NCBI GenBank assembly: GCA_023391775.1
Contig: JAEWAG010000208.1
Span: forward strand, 1 to 10,964
DNA from: Pseudomonadota bacterium
GTDB lineage: Bacteria > Pseudomonadota > Gammaproteobacteria > Xanthomonadales > Xanthomonadaceae
Length of the DNA stretch: 10,964 nt
Reading direction: 5' to 3'
Shown: one piece after another, positions 1 to 6,705 of the stretch
Layout of the letters: each line of letters starts with the position of its first letter
Position numbering within the stretch: the stretch's first letter is position 1
Translations under genes and position numbers: made by a program
The notes under the pieces: generated by a model
What the model was told of the DNA's origin: nothing
Databases searched by the model: none
What the model saw: only the letters and a program-made list of their open reading frames with translations

Positions 1-933
1 GTCATAGGCAAGGAAGGCCAGCACCAGCTGCAACCCGCCCAGCAACGGGATGGCCGCCAGCATCACCGTGCCGGTACTGGCAGGGGCGCCGGTGGAGATC
101 GACAGCCACCAGTGGTAGAGGCCGAACACGCTGCCGAACAGCAGCAGCGTGCAGCCGGCCAGCAATTCCAGCGAGGCCACCGACATGTCCCTGAGGAAAT
201 ACCCGTAGAACAGCCGCTTGAGGAAGTTGCGGGTGTGCTTGCCCAGGAACTCACCCAGCACCTGGCCGACCTTCAGGTTGCTCACCTCGTCGCCGTAGCG
301 CGCATCCATCGGGATGTCGACCACCACCGCGCGGAAGGTGCCGAGCCGGAACAGCAGGTCGGTCTCGAAGAAGTAGCGGCGGCTGATCCGGTCGAACGGC
401 AGCACCGCGGCCACCCGGGCTGAGATGGCGGTATAGCCGTTGGTCGGGTCGAACAGGTCCCAGTAGCCGGTCGAGACCTTGGCCATGAACGACAGCGCGG
501 CATTGCCCAGCAACCGGATCGCTGGCATCCGCTTGATGTTGCGCAGGTCATAGAACCGGTTGCCCTTGGTGTAGTCGGCTTCGCCAGCGGCGATGGGCGC
601 GATGAAGTTGGGCAGCAGCGCAGGGTCCATCTGCCCGTCGCCGTCGATCTTGACGATGATGTCCGCACCCAGCTCCAGCGCATGCTGGTATCCGGTCAGC
701 ACGGCGCCGCCCACGCCCTGGTTGGCCGCGTGATAGACCACGTGCACCCGCGGGTCGTGGCAGCACGATTCGACCAGGCGGCCGGATCCCTCCGGGCAGG
801 CGTCGTCCACAACCACGATGCGCTGGACCTCCTCGCCGATGCAGGCAATGACCTGCAGGATATGGCGGGTGACTTTGTAGCTCGGTATTACCACTGCCAC
901 GATGGGCACGGCCGGGGTTTCGATCGGTTTCAT
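1..933 (-). CDS. Polyprenyl-phosphate glycosyltransferase, GT2 DPM1/GtrB-like (3' end cut off)
   Basis: The frame is open from an ATG at 933 to the window edge, giving 311 codons without a stop. The N-terminal GT-A domain (about residues 10-230) has the nucleotide-binding strand VAVVIPSYK, the DDA motif at 43-45 and the acidic metal-binding motif IDGDGQMD at 96-103. Further on come GNRFYDLRN and a DPTNGYTAI segment typical of DPM1-like enzymes. Two hydrophobic stretches near residues 255-280 and 290-311 look like C-terminal membrane segments. Enzymes of this group transfer a sugar from a nucleotide donor to polyprenyl phosphate at the inner membrane. The ATG follows the TAG stop of the GT-C gene directly, and a GAGGG box at 946-942 lies 8 nt upstream, so the start is well supported. 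The pairing with a GT-C-like protein suggests that it supplies that protein's lipid-linked donor. The sugar cannot be read from the sequence. Confidence 0.9.
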   Translation of the reverse strand, partial: MKPIETPAVPIVAVVIPSYKVTRHILQVIACIGEEVQRIVVVDDACPEGSGRLVESCCHDPRVHVVYHAANQGVGGAVLTGYQHALELGADIIVKIDGDGQMDPALLPNFIAPIAAGEADYTKGNRFYDLRNIKRMPAIRLLGNAALSFMAKVSTGYWDLFDPTNGYTAISARVAAVLPFDRISRRYFFETDLLFRLGTFRAVVVDIPMDARYGDEVSNLKVGQVLGEFLGKHTRNFLKRLFYGYFLRDMSVASLELLAGCTLLLFGSVFGLYHWWLSISTGAPASTGTVMLAAIPLLGGLQLVLAFLAYD

Positions 934-3045
934 CTAGTTATCCCTCTGCAGGATCCGCCTGGCCTGGTCACGGATGGGTAGCAGCCGGCATTCGCCTTGG
1001 CCGGCCTGGTTGCTCCACAGTTCGACGCCACCCTGCCGGTCGGCGGCGGTGTAGCCCAGCGTCCGCATGGCCTCGCGTTGGCCGGTGCTGGCGTCAGCCG
1101 GCACGACGATCGCGGACGTGCCGGTGGCCCGGAGCAGTTCCACCCAGCGCGCGCCATCCGGGTCCTGGTCCGCCCACTCCTTGGCACCAGACAGCCGCTG
1201 GTCGTACCAGGCCATCGCCAGGGTCCTGCCCCTGCCGCCGGCGACCACGGGCGCGGACGTGTCCGAATTGAGCACGCAGCCCGCCCCGCCACGTGCCAGG
1301 TAGCGCTCGATCAGCGCCCGCTGCGGCACGATGGACACGGCCAGCTCTTGCCGGGCCGCGCGCCCCTCCGAGAGCAGCGCCTGCCAGGGGTTGTCCCTGA
1401 AGATCCAGCTGGTGGTCGGCGTCAGGGCCAGGTTCACGCCGGCCAGCAGCGGGATGCCCAAGGCGAGGCCGTAGCGGTGCATACAGGCCGCGGCGCCGGC
1501 CACGCCAATGGTGGCCAACAGGGCCAGCGCCGGGAACACGTAGCGCAGGTACTGGAGCTGGGTGTAAAGCAGCAGCCCGGAAGCGATCGCCCAGATGCCC
1601 ACCGCCAGCGCCGTACGCGAGGTGGCCATCGCCAGCAGGCAACCCGGCAGCAGCGCGAGGAATGCCAAGCCGGCCGCGCCCGGCGCATGCTCGCCAAAGC
1701 GCGCCGAATGGAAGGTCAGGTCCCACAGGGCCGATGGGCTGACCCCGGCGCGCCAGCGGACATCGAGGAAATCCGTCGCCGGCATGTAGGGCGACTGGAA
1801 GATCGAGTTGAACAGCGGAAATACCGGATTGCCGGTTACCACCAGGGCGTAGGCGTAGCTGCTGCCACCGACTACGGTCGCCGTCAGCACGACCTTGGCC
1901 AGGCCCGCCCAGTGCCCGCCGCGCAGCGCACGCCAGGCGATCCATGCCAGCGGGAGGATCGCGTAGACCACGTTGGAAGCCTTCAGCCCGGCCAGCAGCC
2001 CGAACAACACGCCGATGGCCACGCCGCACCGGGACAGGTCGCAGCGGCCGGCCAGCAGCGCGGCCAGGTGCAACAGGACCGCCGCCACGCAGCCGTCGAC
2101 CTGCATCGTGGACCCGAAGTAGGCGGTCAGCGGGTGCGAGGCATAGACCACCGCGGCGGCGATGGCGACCCAGGGGCGCCCATCCAGCACCAGCGCCAGG
2201 CGGTAGGCGCCGGAAATCCCCAACACCAGCCATAGCAGGTTCATCGACGCCCTCGACTCCTGCCCGGCGAGCAGGGCTGCCACCGAGTGCAGGACGTTGT
2301 TGGCCCACGGCGCGACGGCCCAGATCTGGCTTGAGACATCCAGCCGGTAGTAGCCAGCTTCCAGCAGCTGCTCGACCATGAGCAGGTGGGCGGCGTTGTC
2401 GTCGTAGTTCAGGCTCGGCAGCCACAGGGTGATCGAGGCCACGCCCGTCGCCAGTACCAGCAGCGAGGTCCAGCCCCGATGCTGCTGCCGCAGGCTGGCC
2501 AAGCCACCGGCCACGGCCCTGGCCTGGGCCAGGATGTGTGGCCAGCGCCAGGCGATGACCACGCCGGCGGCGGCCAGGTGCACGCGGCCATCGTGCAGCG
2601 GAAACGGCAACAGCCAGCCCACTACTGCCGCCACGATCGCCAGCCCGAGCAGGCAGGAAAGCCACGGGGTGGATGCGGCGCCGGTGTGGAACAGGCTGCC
2701 GATGCCCCAGGCCACCGCCAGCAGGATGGCGGCCGCGCCGAGCGAGGACAGGCCACAGTAGTAAGCCAGCGCCGTGACTCCCAGGAAGCCGGCGACCGCC
2801 GCGGCCGCGCCCGGCCTACCTGCACGAGATGCCGCCAGGTCGAGCGCGAGGGTAGCCGCCAGGGCAGCCGCTACGAAGTGGAGATAGCCGTCCAGATAGC
2901 TGTCGGGCCCTTCGGGGAACAAACCATGCAGCCAGACGCCATATCCGGCTGCCACGAACGCGGCGACCAGCAGGACAGCGGCGGTCCGGTACAGGCCCGT
3001 GCGCATGGCGGCCGAACCGGTTGGGGTCACGGTCGCGCCGCTCAT
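934..3045 (-). CDS. Polytopic membrane protein, putative GT-C fold glycosyltransferase
   Basis: This 703-residue protein has about 14 hydrophobic segments between residues 18 and 543 and a soluble C-terminal part at about 545-703. The segment SLNYDDNAAHLL places an Asp pair at 215-216 in a loop after a membrane span. This resembles the acidic catalytic loop of GT-C enzymes such as ArnT or PMT, but only in general form. The motif GNPVFPLFN at 405-413 recalls other uncharacterised bacterial GT-C-like proteins. GT-C enzymes use polyprenyl-phosphate sugars on the periplasmic side, which fits the DPM1-like gene immediately downstream. The chosen ATG at 3045 overlaps the stop of the upstream lipoprotein gene as ATGA. 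A start 30 codons earlier at 3135 would lie inside that gene and add an unlikely Gly/Arg-rich leader. The ribosome binding site is weak, so coupled translation is likely. Acceptor and sugar are unknown, and it could also be a non-catalytic membrane protein of the locus. Confidence 0.8.
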   Translation of the reverse strand: MSGATVTPTGSAAMRTGLYRTAAVLLVAAFVAAGYGVWLHGLFPEGPDSYLDGYLHFVAAALAATLALDLAASRAGRPGAAAAVAGFLGVTALAYYCGLSSLGAAAILLAVAWGIGSLFHTGAASTPWLSCLLGLAIVAAVVGWLLPFPLHDGRVHLAAAGVVIAWRWPHILAQARAVAGGLASLRQQHRGWTSLLVLATGVASITLWLPSLNYDDNAAHLLMVEQLLEAGYYRLDVSSQIWAVAPWANNVLHSVAALLAGQESRASMNLLWLVLGISGAYRLALVLDGRPWVAIAAAVVYASHPLTAYFGSTMQVDGCVAAVLLHLAALLAGRCDLSRCGVAIGVLFGLLAGLKASNVVYAILPLAWIAWRALRGGHWAGLAKVVLTATVVGGSSYAYALVVTGNPVFPLFNSIFQSPYMPATDFLDVRWRAGVSPSALWDLTFHSARFGEHAPGAAGLAFLALLPGCLLAMATSRTALAVGIWAIASGLLLYTQLQYLRYVFPALALLATIGVAGAAACMHRYGLALGIPLLAGVNLALTPTTSWIFRDNPWQALLSEGRAARQELAVSIVPQRALIERYLARGGAGCVLNSDTSAPVVAGGRGRTLAMAWYDQRLSGAKEWADQDPDGARWVELLRATGTSAIVVPADASTGQREAMRTLGYTAADRQGGVELWSNQAGQGECRLLPIRDQARRILQRDN

Positions 3046-3452
3046 CGGCACGCCCCGCCGGCCACCTGGAACAGCGCCAGTTCCCGCCGGGTATCGGCAT
3101 CGACCAGATGGAAGCGCGTGCCCCCCGCCACCCACCGTCCGGTGTATCCCTCCCCCTGCGGCCCGCCTGCGATGAATACCTGGCGCGTGGCCGGATCACC
3201 GCCGACCTGCACCTGCACGGAGCGGACGGCGGGATCCTTCACTTTCCATGCCACGCGCGCCACGGCCCGGTCACTGCCGTCGCACGGGTAGACCACGCCG
3301 GGCTCGACGCGCAGCTCGGCCAGTTCGTTTTCCACCACGGTGGAGTGCGGCGGAATCCCGTCCTCCACCGTCTCGACCGGCCCGCATGCGGACATGAACA
3401 ACAGACACGGAATCGTCATGGCCGCCACCGCGGCCGTTCGTATGCTGCGCAT
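3042..3452 (-). CDS. Small secreted lipoprotein with probable Ig-like domain
   Basis: The 136-residue product begins MRSIRT, has a hydrophobic stretch at about 7-22, and ends the signal with FMSAC, giving a lipobox with Cys23. Met at -3 is less common than Leu but is within the permissive lipobox pattern. Gly at +2 does not give the Asp inner-membrane retention signal, so an outer-membrane location is plausible. The mature part has alternating hydrophobic strands, for example ARVAWKV and RSVQVQVGG, and a GYTGRWVAGGTRFHLVD segment, which I read as a single beta-sandwich of Ig type. Cys57 and Cys135 lie at the two ends of this domain and could form a disulfide. The open frame extends upstream to 3590, but the earlier starts lack a ribosome binding site and would bury the signal peptide. 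The gene is coupled by an ATGA overlap to the GT-C gene. Its function is unknown; a periplasmic accessory to glycan modification is an inference from position only. Confidence 0.75.
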   Translation of the reverse strand: MRSIRTAAVAAMTIPCLLFMSACGPVETVEDGIPPHSTVVENELAELRVEPGVVYPCDGSDRAVARVAWKVKDPAVRSVQVQVGGDPATRQVFIAGGPQGEGYTGRWVAGGTRFHLVDADTRRELALFQVAGGACR

Positions 3453-3517
3453 TCTGGACTGGCCCACCTCGAAGCAGAACCCGCGGACACCCGCAGGCAT
3501 TGAATGACCCAAAGCGC

Positions 3518-3542
3518 CGTCTGCGTCCGCAAGGACGCGACG
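3518..3542. repeat. Inverted repeat / hairpin upstream of the lipoprotein gene
   Basis: The bases CGTC (3518-3521) and GCGTCC (3523-3528) pair with GGACGC (3533-3538) and GACG (3539-3542). This gives a 10-bp stem with one bulged T at 3522. Read on the plus strand the loop is GCAA, a GNRA-type tetraloop; on the coding minus strand it is TTGC. After the stem the minus strand has only three consecutive T, so it is not a good Rho-independent terminator. It lies about 65 nt upstream of the chosen lipoprotein start and could be a leader structure. Confidence 0.4.
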
Positions 3543-3627
3543 TCTACCGCGGCCCCGGATCGCCGGAGCCGGCTGCCGCTGCCCGGCCAAGGATGCTAGA
3601 TCGCCCTCCGTCCCATACGGTGAGCGT

Positions 3628-3656
3628 GCCCGGGCCGCTGGCAGCGGAGTCCGGGC
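3628..3656. repeat. Long imperfect inverted repeat in the intergenic region
   Basis: GCCCGG (3628-3633) pairs with CCGGGC (3651-3656), and inside it CCGCT (3635-3639) pairs with AGCGG (3643-3647) around a 3-nt loop. The two stems are separated by an asymmetric internal loop (G on one side, AGT on the other). No T-tract follows on either strand, so it is not a canonical intrinsic terminator. It could be a 3' end structure for the gmhB transcript or a regulatory fold. GC-rich DNA produces such stems by chance. Confidence 0.35.
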
Positions 3657-3772
3657 GCCTACAATTCTGACGTATCACACGCGTGTCGCCTACGGATCCG
3701 AAGCGGCGATCCGGGGACGCCGCACCCGCAGCCGGCGCGGCAGCAGCCGGTCGCACCCCCGTCGCGGTGGTG

Positions 3773-4393
3773 TCAACCGCCTGCGTACCGCGGCAACATC
3801 CCGGCCACCTCAGCCAGGCTGGAAACCGACCTGCATTGCACCGCGCATCGCGCCCGCCCGCCATCGCCCTCGAGCAGGAAGCGACCGCCGACCCGTGCCG
3901 CGGCGGCCGCCTCCATGTCCTTCGGCGTGTCGCCGACCATCACTGAGCGGACCGGGTCCAGGCCGTGGTCGCCAATGGCCCGAAGCAACATGCCCGGGGC
4001 CGGCTTGCGGCACATGCAGGCCGTCCTGTATCCGCCCTGCCCGGCCTCCGGGTGGTGGGGACAGTAATAGGTCGCCAGCAGCGGCGCGCCTTCGGCCTCG
4101 AAGCGCTGGTGCACCCAGCGGGTGTAGTCGCGGAACCGCTCCTCGTCGTAGTAGCCGCGGGCGATACCGGCCTGGTTGGTAGCCACCACCAGCACGTAGC
4201 CTGCCGCGCGCGCGGCGCGTGCCAGGTCGAAGATCCCCGGCACCCAGTCGGTGCCCTCGGCACTGTGGACATACCCATGGTCGACGTTGATCACGCCGTC
4301 GCGATCGAGGAACAGCGCCGGGTGGGGCCCAGGGCCGAGCCGCCCAGCCGCTTCCGGCGCCGTGACGAGCACCGGCTCGGCGATGCCAGGCAT
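3773..4393 (-). CDS. gmhB: D-glycero-D-manno-heptose 1,7-bisphosphate 7-phosphatase (HAD family)
   Basis: The 206-residue enzyme removes the 7-phosphate of D-glycero-D-manno-heptose 1,7-bisphosphate, leaving heptose 1-phosphate for HddC. All HAD histidinol-phosphatase-like motifs are visible: FLDRDG with D30 and D32, ATNQAG with T72-N73, K130 of CRKP, and GDTPKD with D155 and D159. C111, H113, C126 and C128 form the CPH...CMC zinc-binding set characteristic of GmhB. About 25 residues precede the first motif, slightly more than usual. The ATG at 4393 shares one base with the hddC stop (TGATG), which fixes the start; the longer frame to 4510 lies inside hddC. It is last in the heptose operon and is followed by about 320 nt without a gene. 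Confidence 0.93.
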   Translation of the reverse strand: MPGIAEPVLVTAPEAAGRLGPGPHPALFLDRDGVINVDHGYVHSAEGTDWVPGIFDLARAARAAGYVLVVATNQAGIARGYYDEERFRDYTRWVHQRFEAEGAPLLATYYCPHHPEAGQGGYRTACMCRKPAPGMLLRAIGDHGLDPVRSVMVGDTPKDMEAAAAARVGGRFLLEGDGGRARCAVQCRSVSSLAEVAGMLPRYAGG

Positions 4394-5103
4394 CACGTCC
4401 CGATATCCGGCTGGAACAGTCGCTGGGCGCGGCGATAATCCTCGGGCACGCCGATGTCGATGAAGTCCGCGGTGCGGTCGAACGCCGCCACCTGGGCCGC
4501 CTCGCTCCACGGGCGCAGCACCTGCTCCTCGAACGACCAGGCACCCTCAGCCCGCGGCAACCGGCAGAACGCCTCGGCCGCCAGGAAATAGCTGCCGGCA
4601 TTGATCAGACCCGGGCCCATGCCGTGTTTCTCGCGGAATCCGACCACGCGGCCGTTTTCGACCTCGACCGCCCCGTATCGCCCGACGTCGGTCACCGCCG
4701 CCAGGGCGATGCCCAGGGCACAGCCGGCCGTGCGGGTCGCGGACTCCAGCGCCGCCGGGCCATAGCGCAGGAAGGTGTCGCCATTGGCCAGATGCACGCC
4801 GTCACCCTGTACCCCGCCCAGGGCCCGCGCGATGGCACCACCGGTGCCAAGCGGCGCATCCTCCACCGAGTACGCGATTTCCATGTCCTGCCAGCGGCGG
4901 CCGATCGCGGCCTCGACCTGTCCGGACCGGTAGCCGGTGGCGAGAATCACCCGGCGGAGGCCGCATGCGGCGTAGTGGTCCAGCACCCACGCCAGGAACG
5001 GCCGACCTGCCACCGGAGCCAGCGGCTTGGGCACGTCGCTGACCACGGCGCGCAGGCGCGTGCCGAGCCCGCCCACCAGGACGATCGCCTCCTCAGCGGC
5101 CAT
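4393..5103 (-). CDS. hddC: D-glycero-alpha-D-manno-heptose 1-phosphate guanylyltransferase
   Basis: This 236-residue nucleotidyltransferase is expected to join D-glycero-alpha-D-manno-heptose 1-phosphate with GTP to give the GDP-heptose donor. The signature LVGGLGTRLR spans 9-18, with Val where most relatives have Ala, and is followed by SDVPKPLAPV at 22-31 with K26. EDAPLGTGGA (81-90) and NGD (107-109) complete the nucleotide and metal site, and DFIDIGVPEDY near the C-terminus is typical of the short one-domain enzymes. Guanylyl rather than adenylyl or cytidylyl specificity is inferred from the hddA and gmhA partners, since sequence alone does not separate these well. The ATG at 5103 overlaps gmhA by 11 nt and has no clear ribosome binding site, so translation probably depends on gmhA. 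Confidence 0.9.
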   Translation of the reverse strand: MAAEEAIVLVGGLGTRLRAVVSDVPKPLAPVAGRPFLAWVLDHYAACGLRRVILATGYRSGQVEAAIGRRWQDMEIAYSVEDAPLGTGGAIARALGGVQGDGVHLANGDTFLRYGPAALESATRTAGCALGIALAAVTDVGRYGAVEVENGRVVGFREKHGMGPGLINAGSYFLAAEAFCRLPRAEGAWSFEEQVLRPWSEAAQVAAFDRTADFIDIGVPEDYRRAQRLFQPDIGT

Positions 5104-5692
5104 CTTGCGGGAAGATCTCGGCTTCGATCAGCGCGCACAGGAGGTGGCCGATGAACTCGTGCCCTTCCTGGATGCGCGGGGTTTCGTTGGATGGTACCTG
5201 GAAGCAGACCTCGCAGCGTCCGGCCATGTCGCCACCGCCGGCACCGGTGAACCCGATGACCTTGACCCCCTTGGCCTCGCACGCATCCAGCGCACGCAGG
5301 ATGTTCCTCGAGCGGCCGGAGGTGGAGATGGCGATGAACACGTCGCCAGCCTGGCCCAGCGCCTCGATCTGGCGGGCGAAAGTGTAGTCGTAGCCGTAGT
5401 CGTTGCCGATGGCGGTGAGGATCGAGGTGTCGGTCGTCAGCGCGATCGCCGGAAGGCCAGGACGGTCGTAGTAGAACCGGCTGACCAGCTCGCCGGCCCA
5501 GTGCTGGGCATCGGCCGCGCTGCCGCCGTTGCCTGCGAACAGCAGCTTCCTGCCCGCACGCAGCGCGTCCACGCACAGCTGCACGGCCTCGCCGATCTGC
5601 TGGCGCAGGCGGGCATCGGCCGCCATTGCGGTGAAGTTGGCCAGGCTCTTGTCGAACTCGGCCTGGACGAAGGCGTTCAGCCGATTTTCCAT
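5093..5692 (-). CDS. gmhA: Sedoheptulose 7-phosphate isomerase (phosphoheptose isomerase)
   Basis: The 199-residue SIS-domain protein converts sedoheptulose 7-phosphate to D-glycero-D-manno-heptose 7-phosphate, the first step of the pathway. AGNGGSAADAQHWAGEL at 53-69 and STSGRSRNI at 123-131 are the sugar-phosphate binding loops. H64, E68, Q175 and H183 fall at the positions I recall as the zinc and catalytic residues of Burkholderia pseudomallei GmhA. The length is normal for the family. The ATG at 5692 has a GGAG box at 5703-5700 with a 7-nt spacer and starts inside hddA, overlapping it by 16 nt. The frame is open further up to 5788, but that part is hddA read out of frame. If the chromosome also carries a gmhA for lipopolysaccharide core, this would be a dedicated second copy; that cannot be judged here. 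Confidence 0.94.
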   Translation of the reverse strand: MENRLNAFVQAEFDKSLANFTAMAADARLRQQIGEAVQLCVDALRAGRKLLFAGNGGSAADAQHWAGELVSRFYYDRPGLPAIALTTDTSILTAIGNDYGYDYTFARQIEALGQAGDVFIAISTSGRSRNILRALDACEAKGVKVIGFTGAGGGDMAGRCEVCFQVPSNETPRIQEGHEFIGHLLCALIEAEIFPQDGR

Positions 5693-6705
5693 GAGGAAGC
5701 TCCATGCGGAGTGAAGTGGGTGTCGTACACGGTGCCGCCGGCCCCGCCCAGCGCACGCACCAGGCGCACGCGTTCGGCCGGGTCGCACACGAACATCATG
5801 AAACCGCCGCCACCGGCGCCGGAAACCTTGGTCGCCAGCGCGCCATTGGCGAAGGCCAGCGCTTCCAGCTCGTCGATCATCGGGTTGGTGATGCTCGAGG
5901 CGCTGGCCTTCTTGGCCTGCCAGCCGGACTGCATGACCTGGGCAAAGCGCGCCAGGTCGCCGCGCAGCAGCGCTTCCTTCATCTGCACCGCCTCCTGCTT
6001 GAGCCGGTGCATGGCGTCGAGCGAATCGCTGCGACCCTCGCGGATGTTGCGCGACTGCTCGTCGATGATCCGGGCCGAGGAGCGCGACACGCCGGTGAAG
6101 TACAGCACCAGGCTGGATTCAAGCTCGTTCCAGATCCACTCCTTGATGCGCAGCGGGTTCACGATCACCCGGTCCCCGGCGTAGAACTCCATGAAGTTGA
6201 AGCCGCCGAAGGCCGCCGCGTACTGGTCCTGCTTGCCGCCGGCCAGCTCCAGGTCGTTGCGCTCGATCTCGTACGCGACCTGTGCGATCTCGTACTCGCC
6301 CAGCGCCAGGCTGAAGTACTCGTTGAACGCGGTGACCAGGGCCACGACCATGGTCGAGGACGAGCCCAGGCCCGACCCCGGCGGTGCGTCCGAGTGCGCG
6401 CGGATGCGCAGCGCCGGCCGCCGCCCGCCGAGCAGACGATCGGTGACGTACAGGTACACGCCGCGCATGAGCTGCTGCGGCCCCGGGCCGCGGTCCACCT
6501 GCTCCGGATCGAGCACCTGGACCGAGCCGGCATCCAGCGCGTGCAGTTCGAGCTTGCCTGACGGCGACGGATCCAACGTTGCGTAGGCGAACTTGTCGAT
6601 GGTGACATTCATGACAAAGCCGCCGTGCTGCTCGGTGAACGGCGACACGTCGGTGCCGCCACCGGCCAGGCCCAGCCGCAACGGGGCGCGGGATCGGACG
6701 ATCAT
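5677..6705 (-). CDS. hddA: D-glycero-alpha-D-manno-heptose 7-phosphate 1-kinase (GHMP family)
   Basis: The 342-residue kinase phosphorylates D-glycero-D-manno-heptose 7-phosphate at C1 in the alpha configuration, which commits the sugar to the GDP-heptose route rather than the ADP-heptose route of HldE. GHMP motif 1 is [15 protein letters not shown] (6-20), motif 2 is [11 protein letters not shown] (108-118) and motif 3 is [13 protein letters not shown] (293-305). [13 protein letters not shown] at 156-168 is also typical of this heptose kinase group. The length equals that of described HddA proteins. The ATG at 6705 overlaps the stop of the upstream giant gene as ATGA. A strong GGGAGG box (6718-6713) with a 7-nt spacer lies just upstream, so this gene can be initiated efficiently on its own. 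Confidence 0.94.
   Translation of the reverse strand: MIVRSRAPLRLGLAGGGTDVSPFTEQHGGFVMNVTIDKFAYATLDPSPSGKLELHALDAGSVQVLDPEQVDRGPGPQQLMRGVYLYVTDRLLGGRRPALRIRAHSDAPPGSGLGSSSTMVVALVTAFNEYFSLALGEYEIAQVAYEIERNDLELAGGKQDQYAAAFGGFNFMEFYAGDRVIVNPLRIKEWIWNELESSLVLYFTGVSRSSARIIDEQSRNIREGRSDSLDAMHRLKQEAVQMKEALLRGDLARFAQVMQSGWQAKKASASSITNPMIDELEALAFANGALATKVSGAGGGGFMMFVCDPAERVRLVRALGGAGGTVYDTHFTPHGASSWKIG

Larger units (their letters stand above)
3453..3772. other. Intergenic region between gmhB and the lipoprotein gene, no gene seen
   Basis: This stretch of about 320 nt separates the heptose operon from the lipoprotein/GT-C/GT2 set, the only real gap in the window. The short open frames across it have arginine- and glycine-rich shadow-like translations and no ribosome binding site. 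It contains three inverted repeats, reported separately or in the findings, and a 10-bp palindrome ACACGCGTGT at 3677-3686. No convincing -35/-10 pair was found on the minus strand. A promoter for the lipoprotein gene is expected here only because of the gap; I cannot place it. Confidence 0.6.

Noticed and set aside
997..3291. Plus-strand open frames at 997-2235 and 2386-3291
   Set aside because: They are antisense to the GT-C-like gene, have no ribosome binding site or recognisable domain, and are Gln/Arg/His-rich low-information translations.
3042..3590. Longer 182-residue form of the lipoprotein
   Set aside because: The extra 46 N-terminal residues are Arg/Gly-rich, would place the signal peptide internally, and the upstream starts have no ribosome binding site.
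3518..3656. Rho-independent terminator after gmhB
   Set aside because: The stems are good but no run of T follows either of them on the minus strand, so they are listed only as inverted repeats.
3544..3864. Small minus-strand gene after gmhB
   Set aside because: The frame overlaps the gmhB 3' end, lacks a ribosome binding site, and its translation is Arg/Ala/Gly-rich with no domain.
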